Shown one piece after another: positions 56,077 to 64,000 of a DNA stretch of 64,000 nucleotides. The DNA is from Hydrotalea sp. (GTDB lineage Bacteria; Bacteroidota; Bacteroidia; Chitinophagales; Chitinophagaceae). Under the pieces are notes generated by a model. That model was not told the DNA's origin. It did no database searches and worked only from the letters and a program-made list of their open reading frames with translations. Made by a program: the position numbers and the translations under genes. The DNA lies in the NCBI GenBank assembly GCA_027364735.1, contig DAHXOT010000033.1, forward strand, positions 62,001 to 126,000. Direction: 5' to 3'. Within the stretch, counting starts at the first letter, position 1. Every line of letters starts with the position of its first letter.

Positions 56077-57141
56077 ATGCCGGTATTGCATAATAGAATT
56101 AACCAAGTTGAATTAAAGCAGCAATTAATGCAGGAAACGTTTAAAAGAATTACTATTAGCTTTTATAAATATTTTAATATTGAAAATCCGCAGGAGTTTA
56201 GAGACAATCTATATAAACAGTTATACCAACTAAAAGTTTTTGGTCGCATTTATATTGCCGAAGAAGGCATTAATGCTCAAATTAGTGTACCTGAATTTAA
56301 TTTTCAGTTATTAAAAAATACGTTGTATGCAATTGAGCCATTGAATGGCTTGCGTTTAAATATTGCAGTAGATGATGATGGTAAAAGTTTTTGGGTACTA
56401 AAAATAAAAGTGCGAAATAAAATTGTTGCAGATGGTATTACGGATAGTTCTTTTACTATAACCGAAAAAGGTAAGTATGTTAATGCACAGCAACTAAACG
56501 AAATGGTTAAAGACCATAATACTATTGTTATTGATATGCGTAATCATTACGAGTACGAAGTAGGGCATTTTAAAAATGCTATAGAAATTCCTTCCGATAC
56601 TTTTCGAGAACAATTACCAATGGCAGTTGCAATGATGAAAGGAAATGAAGAAAAAAATATTATTATGTATTGCACCGGCGGTATAAGATGCGAAAAAGCT
56701 AGTGCATATATGTTGCACAATGGATTTAAAAATGTATTTCATTTGGAAGGTGGAATAATTAATTACGCTAATCAAATTAAAGAACAGGCATTGGAAAGTG
56801 AATTTGTAGGAAAAAATTTTGTATTTGATGAAAGATTAGGCGAGCGTATTACTGAAGATATTATAGCCCATTGCCACCAATGCGGAAAGCCGTATGATGT
56901 TCATACCAATTGTAAAAATGAAGGATGCCATTTATTGTTTATTCAATGCAATGAATGTGCTGTAAAATATGATGGTTGTTGCAGTATTGAATGTAAAGAA
57001 ACCATTCATTTGCCAATTGAAAAGCAAAAAGAAATTAGAAAAGGGAAGGTGAATGGGCAAAATATTTTCAATAAATCGAAGCTGCGTTTAAGGCCAAAGT
57101 TGAATGAAATATTAAAGTTCGAAAACAAGATTTTGCCTTAA
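56077..57141 (+). CDS. trhO: TrhO-type rhodanese-related tRNA hydroxylase/sulfurtransferase-like protein
   Basis: TrhO (YceA) family proteins make 5-hydroxyuridine at tRNA U34 using oxygen. The N-terminal acylphosphatase-like domain has '[17 protein letters not shown]'. The rhodanese domain has the loop '[16 protein letters not shown]' with Cys199 and Cys205, preceded by '[15 protein letters not shown]'. The C-terminus is Cys-rich ('[14 protein letters not shown]', '[16 protein letters not shown]'), a probable zinc site. About 354 residues is full size. I start at ATG 56077, not the TTG before it. Confidence 0.9.
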   Translation: MPVLHNRINQVELKQQLMQETFKRITISFYKYFNIENPQEFRDNLYKQLYQLKVFGRIYIAEEGINAQISVPEFNFQLLKNTLYAIEPLNGLRLNIAVDDDGKSFWVLKIKVRNKIVADGITDSSFTITEKGKYVNAQQLNEMVKDHNTIVIDMRNHYEYEVGHFKNAIEIPSDTFREQLPMAVAMMKGNEEKNIIMYCTGGIRCEKASAYMLHNGFKNVFHLEGGIINYANQIKEQALESEFVGKNFVFDERLGERITEDIIAHCHQCGKPYDVHTNCKNEGCHLLFIQCNECAVKYDGCCSIECKETIHLPIEKQKEIRKGKVNGQNIFNKSKLRLRPKLNEILKFENKILP

Positions 57142-57196
57142 ACATAAATACGATATTACTTCAGATATAAATTGTTATACTAAATTACTTTTATAG

Positions 57197-57622
57197 CTAT
57201 TTCCATACTAAAATAAGCATACCGGTTAAAATAAAACCTCCACCCAATACTACTTTTGGCGTTATCGGTTCTTTTAAAAGGGTGAATGATAAAATAAGTG
57301 TAATTACAATACTGGCTTTATCAATTGCAGCAACATACGATACATTTCCTTCTTTCATTGCTCTATAATAAAATATCCAAGAAAGTGTAGTGGTTAGTCC
57401 TGATAATGCTAATAATCCAAAACTTTGAATAGAAATATTTTTTAGTTGTACAAATGCATCTTTAAATAAAAAAGCATTAAAGGCAACTAACATAAAAACA
57501 ATAAAAGTTCTTATAACAAGTGCTGTATCGCTATTTAGATTTTTCATTCCAAATTTGGCAAGCACAGAAGTAATTCCTGCAAAAAACATCGAAAGAATTG
57601 CATATAATATCCATCTTTCCAT
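57197..57622 (-). CDS. Small EamA-family transporter (single domain)
   Basis: A 141-residue membrane protein with five hydrophobic segments corresponding to one EamA repeat: 'WILYAILSMFFAGITSVLAKFG', 'TALVIRTFIVFMLVAFNAFLF' and 'LVWK' at the end. Classical DMT exporters have two such repeats, so it probably works as a dimer. I start at ATG 57622; the longer frame begins inside the purC stop region. It lies 13 bases after purC and is likely co-transcribed. The substrate is unknown. Confidence 0.85.
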   Translation of the reverse strand: MERWILYAILSMFFAGITSVLAKFGMKNLNSDTALVIRTFIVFMLVAFNAFLFKDAFVQLKNISIQSFGLLALSGLTTTLSWIFYYRAMKEGNVSYVAAIDKASIVITLILSFTLLKEPITPKVVLGGGFILTGMLILVWK

Positions 57623-57635
57623 GTAATTTATTTTA

Positions 57636-58559
57636 TTATAGATGATTGAGTGAAGAAACAATTAATTTTTCAGTTGCTATATCATCAATTGGTTCCGGAA
57701 CAAACTTTTCGCCAATTACTCTTTCGTATAATTCAATATATTTTTTTGAAATTGTATTTATCCATTCGTCGCTCATGGCAGGCACAATTTGACCTTCTTT
57801 GCCCATAAAATTATTTTCAATTAACCATTCGCGTACAAACTCTTTACTTAATTGTTGTTGACGTTCGCCATTTTTTTGGCGTTCTTCAAATCCATCGGCA
57901 TAAAAATATCTTGAAGAATCGGGTGTATGAATTTCATCCATTAAATAAATCTCGTCATCAATTTTTCCAAATTCATATTTGGTATCCACTAAAATTAATC
58001 CGCGTTTTGCTGCAATTTGTTTTCCTTTTGCAAATAAAGCCAATGCATATTTTTCTATTTGATTCCAATCTTCTTTCGAAACTAATCCTTGTGCAATAAT
58101 TTCTTCTTTGCTAATATCCTCATCGTGTCCATGAGCAGCTTTTGTGGAAGGAGTAATAATGGGTTGAGCAAAAAAATCATTTTCTTTTAAACCTTCGGGA
58201 AATTTAATACCGCATAATTCTCTTTTTCCGGTTGAATAAGTACGCCAAGCATGGCCGGTTAAATTACCGCGTACCACCATTTCTATTTTAAACGGAATAC
58301 ACTTTTTGCCAACACTTACATGCGGAGCTGGTACATCTAAAAGCCAATTAGGACAAATATTGGCTGTGGCAGAAAGCATGTATGCAGCAATTTGATTAAG
58401 TACTTGTCCTTTATAAGGGATAGGGCGAGGTAAAATTACATCGAATGCCGATATACGATTACTGGCTATCATTACCAAAGTATCGGAACCTATATAATAA
58501 ACATCTCTAACTTTTCCTTTATAAAAACCTGTTTGATTGGGGAATTGAAACTGAATCAT
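57636..58559 (-). CDS. purC: Phosphoribosylaminoimidazole-succinocarboxamide synthase
   Basis: PurC (SAICAR synthase) joins aspartate to CAIR in purine synthesis. Signatures: '[20 protein letters not shown]', '[12 protein letters not shown]', '[18 protein letters not shown]' and '[32 protein letters not shown]' (in parts). The 307-residue length is the longer, eukaryote-like form common in Bacteroidota. I start at ATG 58559. A -7 element lies only a few bases upstream, and an inverted repeat sits above it. Confidence 0.96.
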   Translation of the reverse strand: MIQFQFPNQTGFYKGKVRDVYYIGSDTLVMIASNRISAFDVILPRPIPYKGQVLNQIAAYMLSATANICPNWLLDVPAPHVSVGKKCIPFKIEMVVRGNLTGHAWRTYSTGKRELCGIKFPEGLKENDFFAQPIITPSTKAAHGHDEDISKEEIIAQGLVSKEDWNQIEKYALALFAKGKQIAAKRGLILVDTKYEFGKIDDEIYLMDEIHTPDSSRYFYADGFEERQKNGERQQQLSKEFVREWLIENNFMGKEGQIVPAMSDEWINTISKKYIELYERVIGEKFVPEPIDDIATEKLIVSSLNHL

Positions 58560-58562
58560 AAA

Positions 58563-58602
58563 CAAAAATAATAGTAGTTGCGTTAAGGAAATGTTGCAAC
58601 TA
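58563..58602 (-). promoter_or_regulatory. purC promoter element with upstream inverted repeat
   Basis: The minus strand reads TATTTTTG at 58570-58563, just 3 bases before the purC ATG, so the mRNA may have a very short leader or none. An inverted repeat TAGTTGC-N14-GCAACTA (58575-58602) covers the -33 region, where a repressor would block the polymerase. Confidence 0.4.
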
Positions 58603-58706
58603 AAAATAAATTCTTACCAAGAAATTATCTATGAATAAAAATTAAATTTTTGCATCAAACTAACAATTGCTATTTTGCTGTACATATTTAAACTAAAATT
58701 GCCATT

Positions 58707-61559
58707 ATGAGAAAATTAACCCGCGTTGTTTTACAGTTATTGGTATGTTTATTTTTTATAGTGCCGGCTATTGCTCAGTCAGGAGGAACGGTTGTTTCGG
58801 GTACTATAAAAAATGCTAAATCCAAAGAAGTAGTTTCAGCTGTTTCTGTTACTATCAAAGGAACATCTACAGGATCTTTTACCGATGATAACGGAAACTT
58901 TAAGTTTACAACAGTAGTAAAACCCCCTTTCAAGTTAGTGGTATCATCGGTTGGTTTTTCATCTAAAGAAGTTGAGTTTAAAGGAGAAAATCTTACAATT
59001 AATATTACTCCTTCTTATTCCTTAGGTGAGGAAGTGGTTGTATCTGCGTCACGTGTGCCGGAAAAAATATTAGAATCTCCTGTTTCAATTGAAAGGGTAA
59101 GTGCAGCTAATATACGTAATGCAGCTGCAGCAAGTTATTACGACATTTTAAAAAACTTAAAAGGAGTAGATGTTACTACAGCCAGTTTAACTTTTAATTC
59201 TATAAGTACCAGAGGTTTTAATGGTAGCGGAAATTTACGCTTAAATCAAATTGTTGATGGAATGGATAACCAAGCTCCCGGATTAAATTTTTCAGTAGGT
59301 AATGTATTAGGATTATCTGAGTTAGATGTTGAAAGCATGGAATTATTATCTGGTGCATCTTCTGCACTTTATGGACCAGGTGGTATGAACGGAACTTTAA
59401 TTATTAACAGTAAAGATCCATTTAAATATCAGGGAACAAGCTTTCAAATTAAACAAGGAGTTAAAGATATTGATGGATATCAACGCCCAATGAGTGCTTA
59501 TTACGATTGGAGTATTCGCGTAGCAAAAAAAGTTACCGATAAATTTGCATTTAAGTTTAATGCACAAATGGTACAAGCTAAAGATTGGTTGGCCAATAAC
59601 CAATCAGATTACAGCCGTGCAGCTTCACTGGCTAACCCATTTGGACAAGTAACTAACGGTAGCAGAAGTACCGATCCTAATTATGATGGTGTAAATGTTT
59701 ATGGCGATGAAACAACTGCAAGTTTGGCTGCTGTTAGTGGCTCTGTTTTAAATGCTGTAAAAGGAGCTATTGGAGGTCCATTGTATAATGCATTATATGG
59801 AGGTTCTAACTTATACTTAAATACATTAAACCCTTCTGCAACTTTAGCACAATACAATGCATTTTTAAATGCTAATGGTGGTGCGGGCTTAGTTGCCGCA
59901 GGTTATTCTCCTTTTTTCTATGGTACATTACGTAATTATTATAGCGGATTGAATGTAAGTAGAACAGGTTATGGAGAAAAAGATGTAGTTGCCCCTACAA
60001 CACTTAATGTTAAACTTTCCGGTGGATTATATTATAAATTTAATAATAATGTTGAAGCATCTTTAACTGCCAACTGGGGTACAGGTAATACCGTGTATAC
60101 TGGTAGCGATCGTTATTCTTTGAAGAATTTAAAAATGGGTCAATACAAACTCGAGTTTAAAGCAAAAGATTGGTTCTTAAGAGGCTATGCTACTTTCGAA
60201 AATTCGGGTGATTCTTATAATGCTACCATTGCCACCAGATTATTTAATGAAGCATGGATGCCAAGCTCTTCATGGTATCCAACGTATACTTCTGCTTTTA
60301 CACAATATGTTGCAGCCGGCCTTTCTCCTGCAGCGGCTAATTTGCAAGCAAGAGCTGTTGCCGATGCCAATAGACCAAGCGGCTCAATCATTAATAATCC
60401 TCTATTCCAAAAAATTGTGCAAACGCCAATAAAACAAGGCGGAGCATTATTTTTAGATAGAACTTCTTTATATAATATTGAAGGACAATACAATCTTACT
60501 AATGCTTTAGGATTGAATAAAACAGGAACTGAATTTTTAGTAGGCGGTAATTACAAAACCTATGTATTAAATTCTCAAGGCACTTTATTTGCCGATACAG
60601 CAGGTAAAATTAAAATTCAGGAAATTGGGGCTTATGCTCAGTTGTCTCAACAATTATTTAATGATGTTTTAAAGTTATCTGTTTCCGGCAGATATGATAA
60701 AAACCAAAACTTTGATGGTAGATTTACACCAAGAGCTTCTGCAGTTGTAAAAGTAGCTAAAGATCAAAATTTCCGCTTCTCTTATCAACAAGCTTACCGG
60801 TTTCCTTCTACACAAAATCAATATATCAGCTTATCTGTAGCCGGAGGTACTATTTTATCGGGTGGCTTACAACAAATGATAGATTATTATAACCTGAATA
60901 CAAGTCCGGTGGTAGATGCCAATGGTAATGTAGTTAAATTTTCACCTATCAAACCAGAAACATCTAACTCGTATGAAATTGGTTATAAAGGATTATTTGG
61001 GAAAAGATTATTGATTGATGTGTATGGATATATGTCCAATTTTACCAATTTCATTTCTACATCTAATGGGTTACAGTTGGCAACAGGTAAAATATTTAGT
61101 GTAGCTCAAAATATACCTAATGTTACTGTAAAATCTAATGGATGGGGTGCTTCTGCACAATATTTATTGGGTAATAATTATACAGTTTCCGGTAATATTT
61201 ATCAAGATCAAATTTCTAATTATTCCGATTTACCGGTTGGATTCTTAACCTATTTTAATACGCCTAAAACAAGATTTAATTTTGGCTTGGGCAATACAGG
61301 ATTTTTATATAAAAACAGGGTAGGCTTTAGCGTAAATTATAAATGGCAAGAAAGTTTCAATTATGAAGGCTCATTTGCTGTGGGTACAGTTCCTTCATTT
61401 GGAGTAGTTGATGCTATGATTAGCTATAAGTTCCCCGAAATTAAATCGTTAATTAAGTTTGGAGCAAATAATTTGTTCAATAAATACTATATCAACGGTT
61501 TTGGAAATGCTCAAATTGGTGGCTTATACTATGTAAGCTTTGGGTATAATGTATTTTAA
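58707..61559 (+). CDS. TonB-dependent receptor with CarboxypepD_reg-like N-terminal domain
   Basis: An outer-membrane active importer. Residues 1-23 are a signal peptide ending 'PAIAQ'. Next is a carboxypeptidase-like regulatory domain ('GGTVVSGTIKNAKSKEVVSA'), then a plug ('EEVVVSASRVPEKILESPVS', 'STRGFNG', 'LSGASSALYGPGGMNGTLII') and a long beta barrel ending 'ISYVSFGYNVF'-like ('GGLYYVSFGYNVF'). 950 residues. No susD-like partner is beside it, so it is not a typical SusCD glycan importer; the ligand is unknown. Confidence 0.94.
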   Translation: MRKLTRVVLQLLVCLFFIVPAIAQSGGTVVSGTIKNAKSKEVVSAVSVTIKGTSTGSFTDDNGNFKFTTVVKPPFKLVVSSVGFSSKEVEFKGENLTINITPSYSLGEEVVVSASRVPEKILESPVSIERVSAANIRNAAAASYYDILKNLKGVDVTTASLTFNSISTRGFNGSGNLRLNQIVDGMDNQAPGLNFSVGNVLGLSELDVESMELLSGASSALYGPGGMNGTLIINSKDPFKYQGTSFQIKQGVKDIDGYQRPMSAYYDWSIRVAKKVTDKFAFKFNAQMVQAKDWLANNQSDYSRAASLANPFGQVTNGSRSTDPNYDGVNVYGDETTASLAAVSGSVLNAVKGAIGGPLYNALYGGSNLYLNTLNPSATLAQYNAFLNANGGAGLVAAGYSPFFYGTLRNYYSGLNVSRTGYGEKDVVAPTTLNVKLSGGLYYKFNNNVEASLTANWGTGNTVYTGSDRYSLKNLKMGQYKLEFKAKDWFLRGYATFENSGDSYNATIATRLFNEAWMPSSSWYPTYTSAFTQYVAAGLSPAAANLQARAVADANRPSGSIINNPLFQKIVQTPIKQGGALFLDRTSLYNIEGQYNLTNALGLNKTGTEFLVGGNYKTYVLNSQGTLFADTAGKIKIQEIGAYAQLSQQLFNDVLKLSVSGRYDKNQNFDGRFTPRASAVVKVAKDQNFRFSYQQAYRFPSTQNQYISLSVAGGTILSGGLQQMIDYYNLNTSPVVDANGNVVKFSPIKPETSNSYEIGYKGLFGKRLLIDVYGYMSNFTNFISTSNGLQLATGKIFSVAQNIPNVTVKSNGWGASAQYLLGNNYTVSGNIYQDQISNYSDLPVGFLTYFNTPKTRFNFGLGNTGFLYKNRVGFSVNYKWQESFNYEGSFAVGTVPSFGVVDAMISYKFPEIKSLIKFGANNLFNKYYINGFGNAQIGGLYYVSFGYNVF

Positions 61560-61582
61560 ACAAATATTGTGATATATCAGAG

Positions 61583-61615
61583 ATCCCTCTGTATTTACGC
61601 AGAGGGATTTTTTTT
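61583..61615 (+). terminator. Intrinsic terminator of the TonB receptor gene
   Basis: A perfect 9-bp stem (ATCCCTCTG/CAGAGGGAT) with an 8-nt loop followed by an eight-T run. Confidence 0.92.
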
Positions 61616-61634
61616 GTAGGCAAGTTTCATTCAA

Positions 61635-61667
61635 TTTGGTTTTGTACAGCATAATCGTATATTTTTG
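61635..61667 (+). promoter_or_regulatory. Promoter of pdhB (TTTG - 21 bases - TATTTTTG)
   Basis: TTTG at 61635-61638 and TATTTTTG at 61660-61667 match both the -33 and -7 elements of Bacteroidota promoters with acceptable spacing. The ATG is 25 bases downstream, which also rules out the longer frame that begins at 61636. Confidence 0.65.
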
Positions 61668-61692
61668 CGGCTCATTCAATATTTATCAGAAT

Positions 61693-62679
61693 ATGAGAAC
61701 AATTGCTTTTAGAGAAGCTTTACGCGAAGCCATGAGTGAAGAAATGAGAAGAGATGAAAGAGTTTTTTTAATGGGTGAAGAAGTAGCTGAATATAATGGA
61801 GCTTATAAAGTTAGCCAAGGTATGTTAGCTGAATTTGGCCCTAAAAGAGTAATTGATACTCCCATTTCAGAATTAGGTTTTACAGCTGTTGGCGTAGGTG
61901 CAGCACAAAATGGATTACGGCCGGTTGTAGAATTTATGACATGGAACTTTGCCGTATTAGCTTTAGATCAAATTTTAAATACCGCATCTAAAATGTTAGC
62001 CATGAGTGGCGGTCAAATTAGTTGTCCTATTGTATTTCGTGGTGGCAACGGCAGTGCCGGCCAATTAGGTGCTCAGCATAGTACTGCATTTGAAAGTTAT
62101 TTTGCCAATATTCCGGGCATTAAAGTAGTTTCTCCTTCTAATCCTTACGATGCAAAAGGTTTATTAAAACAAGCAATTCGTTACGAAGAAGATCCGGTGA
62201 TGTTTATGGAAAGTGAAGTGTTATATGGAGATAAAGGAGAAATTCCTGAAGAAGAATATTATATCCCCTTAGGAAAAGCCGATATAAAAAGGCAGGGCCG
62301 TGATGTAACCATTGTTTCTTTTAATAAAATGATGAAAGTAGCTTTAGGTGCTGCTGCCGAATTAGAAAAAGAAGGAATAAGTGCCGAAGTAATAGATTTA
62401 AGAACAATTAAGCCATTAGATTGGCAAACTATATTAGAAAGTGTAAAAAAAACCAATAGATTGGTAATTGTAGAAGAACAATGGCCATTTGCATCAATAA
62501 GCTCTGAAATTTCATACCGAATTCAAAAAGAAGGATTTGATTATTTAGATGCACCCATTCGCCGTATTACCAGTGCCGATGCTCCTATGCATTATGCACC
62601 TAATCTTGCTGCTTTAGCCATTCCGGATGTTAGCAGAACTGTAAAACTGGTAAAAGAAGTTATGTATCTTAAAAAGTAA
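61693..62679 (+). CDS. pdhB: Pyruvate dehydrogenase E1 component beta subunit
   Basis: This subunit, with the E1 alpha partner, decarboxylates pyruvate using thiamine diphosphate. Signatures: 'MRTIAFREALREAMSEEM', 'FLMGEEVAEYNGAYKVSQG', 'DTPISELGFTAVGVGAAQ', 'FRGGNGSAGQLGAQHS' and 'SADAPMHYAPNLAALAIP'. 328 residues is the standard length. It stands alone between two TonB receptor genes; the alpha subunit and E2 must be elsewhere. A clear promoter and terminator frame it. Confidence 0.95.
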   Translation: MRTIAFREALREAMSEEMRRDERVFLMGEEVAEYNGAYKVSQGMLAEFGPKRVIDTPISELGFTAVGVGAAQNGLRPVVEFMTWNFAVLALDQILNTASKMLAMSGGQISCPIVFRGGNGSAGQLGAQHSTAFESYFANIPGIKVVSPSNPYDAKGLLKQAIRYEEDPVMFMESEVLYGDKGEIPEEEYYIPLGKADIKRQGRDVTIVSFNKMMKVALGAAAELEKEGISAEVIDLRTIKPLDWQTILESVKKTNRLVIVEEQWPFASISSEISYRIQKEGFDYLDAPIRRITSADAPMHYAPNLAALAIPDVSRTVKLVKEVMYLKK

Positions 62680-62700
62680 TATTCTTTATAATTTGTTCCT

Positions 62701-62739
62701 AAATTCCATCAATTTATTTTAATAGTTGATGGAATTTTT
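62701..62739 (+). terminator. Intrinsic terminator of pdhB
   Basis: A perfect 12-bp stem (AAATTCCATCAA/TTGATGGAATTT) with a 13-nt loop followed by T's. Confidence 0.85.
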
Positions 62740-62811
62740 GCTTTGTAACCAATCAAAATTGCCAACCAATACCATAAATAATTGTAGTTTTAAACCTATC
62801 AAAAATGGGTA

Positions 62812-64000
62812 ATGATAAGATATTTTATACTTTTTTTTATAGTAGCTTCTATACATACAATAGCACAAGAAAAAAGACAAGATACCGTTCAATTAACTGC
62901 TGATACAACTTTAAAAGAAGTAACTGTATTTAGTACAAAAGTACAATGGAAAGATGCTGCTGCTGCGGTTGCAGTACTTTCTAAAAAAGATTTAGTTCAA
63001 CAATTGCCAAATAGTTTTTTACCTGCTGTCAATACAATTCCCGGTATTAAAATGGAAGAACGTTCTCCTGAAAGTTATCGTATTGCTATTCGGGGCAGTT
63101 CTTTGCGTTCGCCATTTGGTGTTAGAAATGTAAAAGTATATTGGAATGATATTTTTTTAAGTGATGCCGGTGGCAATACTTATATTAATTTAATTGACCT
63201 AAACGAATTAAGTAGTATAGAAATTTTAAAAGGACCATCAGCAAGTATGTATGGTGCAGGAACCGGAGGGGTATTATTATTGCATTCAAATTTGGAGCAC
63301 AATTCTATTCATAAAAATAGTGTAGATATAAATGTTTTAGGCGGTTCATTTGGTTTATTTAACGAATCGGTTCAGGCAAAAATCGAACAAAAACATGTAT
63401 CATCTTCTTTCATTCAAGTGCATCAACAAAGTAATGGCTACCGCAGGCAAGCAGCATCTAAAAAAGATATATTTCAATGGCAAAGCAATTATCAATTAGC
63501 TAAACATACCATTGATTTACTTCTTTTCTCTACCAATGTATTTTATCAAACACCCGGTGGATTAACGCAATCTCAAATGATGCAAGATCCTCAACAAGCA
63601 AGGTTAAAGGCCGGAAATATTCCTAGTGCTATTCAGCAAAATGCTTCGGTATATAATAAAACCATATTTGCCGGATTGAGTGATGTATATGCTTTAAATA
63701 AATCATTATCTTTTGCTACAACCGTAATGCTAAATCATACCAGCTTTACCAATCCTTCTATTTTTAACTTCGAAAATAGAGATGAAACTAATACTGGTAC
63801 AAGAATTCAACTAACGTATCAGCACAAGTTGAATACACTTTCATTTCATTGGAATACGGGAATTGAGTGGTTATATAATCATTCGCGAATTGATGATTAT
63901 GGAAATAAAGCAGGACAAAAAGATACGCTTCAGTTTAAAGATGATGTATACGCCAATCAATGGTTTATATTCTCTCAAGCACATATTCAATGGGCAAATT
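62812..64000 (+). CDS. TonB-dependent receptor (partial, 5' part)
   Basis: An open frame from ATG 62812 to the window end, about 396 codons. Residues 1-19 are a signal peptide ('YFILFFIVASIHTIAQ'). The plug is visible: 'TTLKEVTVFSTKVQWKD', 'VNTIPGIKMEERSPESYRIA' (20 residues), 'IRGSSLRSPFGVRNVKVY', 'LKGPSASMYGAGTGGVLLLH'. There is no CarboxypepD_reg domain, unlike the receptor at 58707, and it resembles siderophore or cofactor receptors of the FecA/BtuB kind. The barrel continues beyond the window. Confidence 0.92.
   Translation, partial: MIRYFILFFIVASIHTIAQEKRQDTVQLTADTTLKEVTVFSTKVQWKDAAAAVAVLSKKDLVQQLPNSFLPAVNTIPGIKMEERSPESYRIAIRGSSLRSPFGVRNVKVYWNDIFLSDAGGNTYINLIDLNELSSIEILKGPSASMYGAGTGGVLLLHSNLEHNSIHKNSVDINVLGGSFGLFNESVQAKIEQKHVSSSFIQVHQQSNGYRRQAASKKDIFQWQSNYQLAKHTIDLLLFSTNVFYQTPGGLTQSQMMQDPQQARLKAGNIPSAIQQNASVYNKTIFAGLSDVYALNKSLSFATTVMLNHTSFTNPSIFNFENRDETNTGTRIQLTYQHKLNTLSFHWNTGIEWLYNHSRIDDYGNKAGQKDTLQFKDDVYANQWFIFSQAHIQWAN

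Noticed and set aside
61636-61692. Longer pdhB frame with 19 extra N-terminal residues
   Set aside because: The extension covers the -33/-7 promoter and is not found in the family, which starts at MRTIAFREA.
1-64000. CRISPR arrays, insertion sequences, prophage, defence or biosynthetic clusters
   Set aside because: No regularly spaced repeats, transposase, integrase, phage structural, nuclease-defence or NRPS/PKS-type genes are visible; the window is housekeeping and envelope genes.

Overview
The window looks like chromosomal DNA of a low-GC Bacteroidota bacterium, most likely of the Chitinophagaceae/Sphingobacteriia side of the phylum. The reasons are: TAnnTTTG-type promoter elements, almost no Shine-Dalgarno sequences, secreted proteins ending their signal peptides in '..AQ', TonB receptors with carboxypeptidase-like N-terminal domains, DUF3078 and DUF5686 proteins, a short glycogen-synthase-like gene next to metK, a B-type succinate dehydrogenase and a GTP-type PEP carboxykinase. 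The family assignment is inference from gene content. No gene stands out in composition, and I see no insertion sequence, prophage, CRISPR array, rRNA operon or defence island. The interest lies in single genes and in intergenic inverted repeats.

Layout. 1-6.2 kb (minus): a probable miaB - sigma54 activator - lptE - TPR protein - secG operon that ends in a strong terminator, then mltG and yihY (cut by the window edge) joined by a GTGA overlap. 6.3-11.7 kb: a DUF3078 outer-membrane protein, purK, an L,D-transpeptidase and a hybrid histidine kinase. 11.7-17.5 kb: rpsT, the 2-oxoglutarate dehydrogenase genes sucA-sucB, and an RsmB-like methyltransferase. 17.4-19.9 kb (minus): mnmA, a HAD hydrolase and a CatA-like acetyltransferase. 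20-24.5 kb: ssb, an Ldh2-type dehydrogenase, a GH19 chitinase-like protein, aspartate kinase and a small membrane protein. 24.5-30 kb (minus): sucC, a subtilase with DinB, and an ALDH7 aldehyde dehydrogenase with a cupin. 30-37 kb: pckG, a LytS/LytTR-type two-component pair and the overlapping ppk1-ppx pair. 37-44.4 kb: rfaE2, a UPF0104 membrane protein, the glycogen-synthase-like gene, metK, tRNA-Leu(CAA), hscB, a LYS1-type saccharopine dehydrogenase homologue, trmN6 and an unknown gene. 44.4-50 kb: sdhCAB, an orphan MacB/FtsX permease and miaE. 50-57 kb: a penicillin-acylase-family hydrolase, a frameshifted DUF5686 gene and a TrhO-type rhodanese. 57-64 kb: purC with a small EamA transporter, a 950-residue TonB receptor, pdhB (pyruvate dehydrogenase E1 beta) and the start of a second TonB receptor.

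How the genes fit together. Central aerobic carbon metabolism is well represented (sucAB, sucC, sdhCAB, pdhB, pckG). A lysine-catabolism branch is suggested by the LYS1-type dehydrogenase and ALDH7. Envelope biogenesis is represented by lptE, secG, mltG, an L,D-transpeptidase and rfaE2. tRNA modification is represented by miaB, miaE, mnmA, trmN6 and trhO; miaB plus miaE predicts ms2io6A in tRNA. Two divergent intergenic regions, one before sdhC and one between ALDH7 and pckG, carry palindromes of the TGA-N6-TCA form typical of Crp/Fnr-family regulators. They suggest shared control of carbon and energy genes.

Limits: all assignments come from reading sequence and motifs without database searches. 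Start codons were moved downstream to an ATG where the longest reading frame began with TTG or GTG and the extra residues had no support. No gene-free stretch exceeds 300 bases; the longest is about 230 bases, at 8421-8655, and holds no gene I can see.
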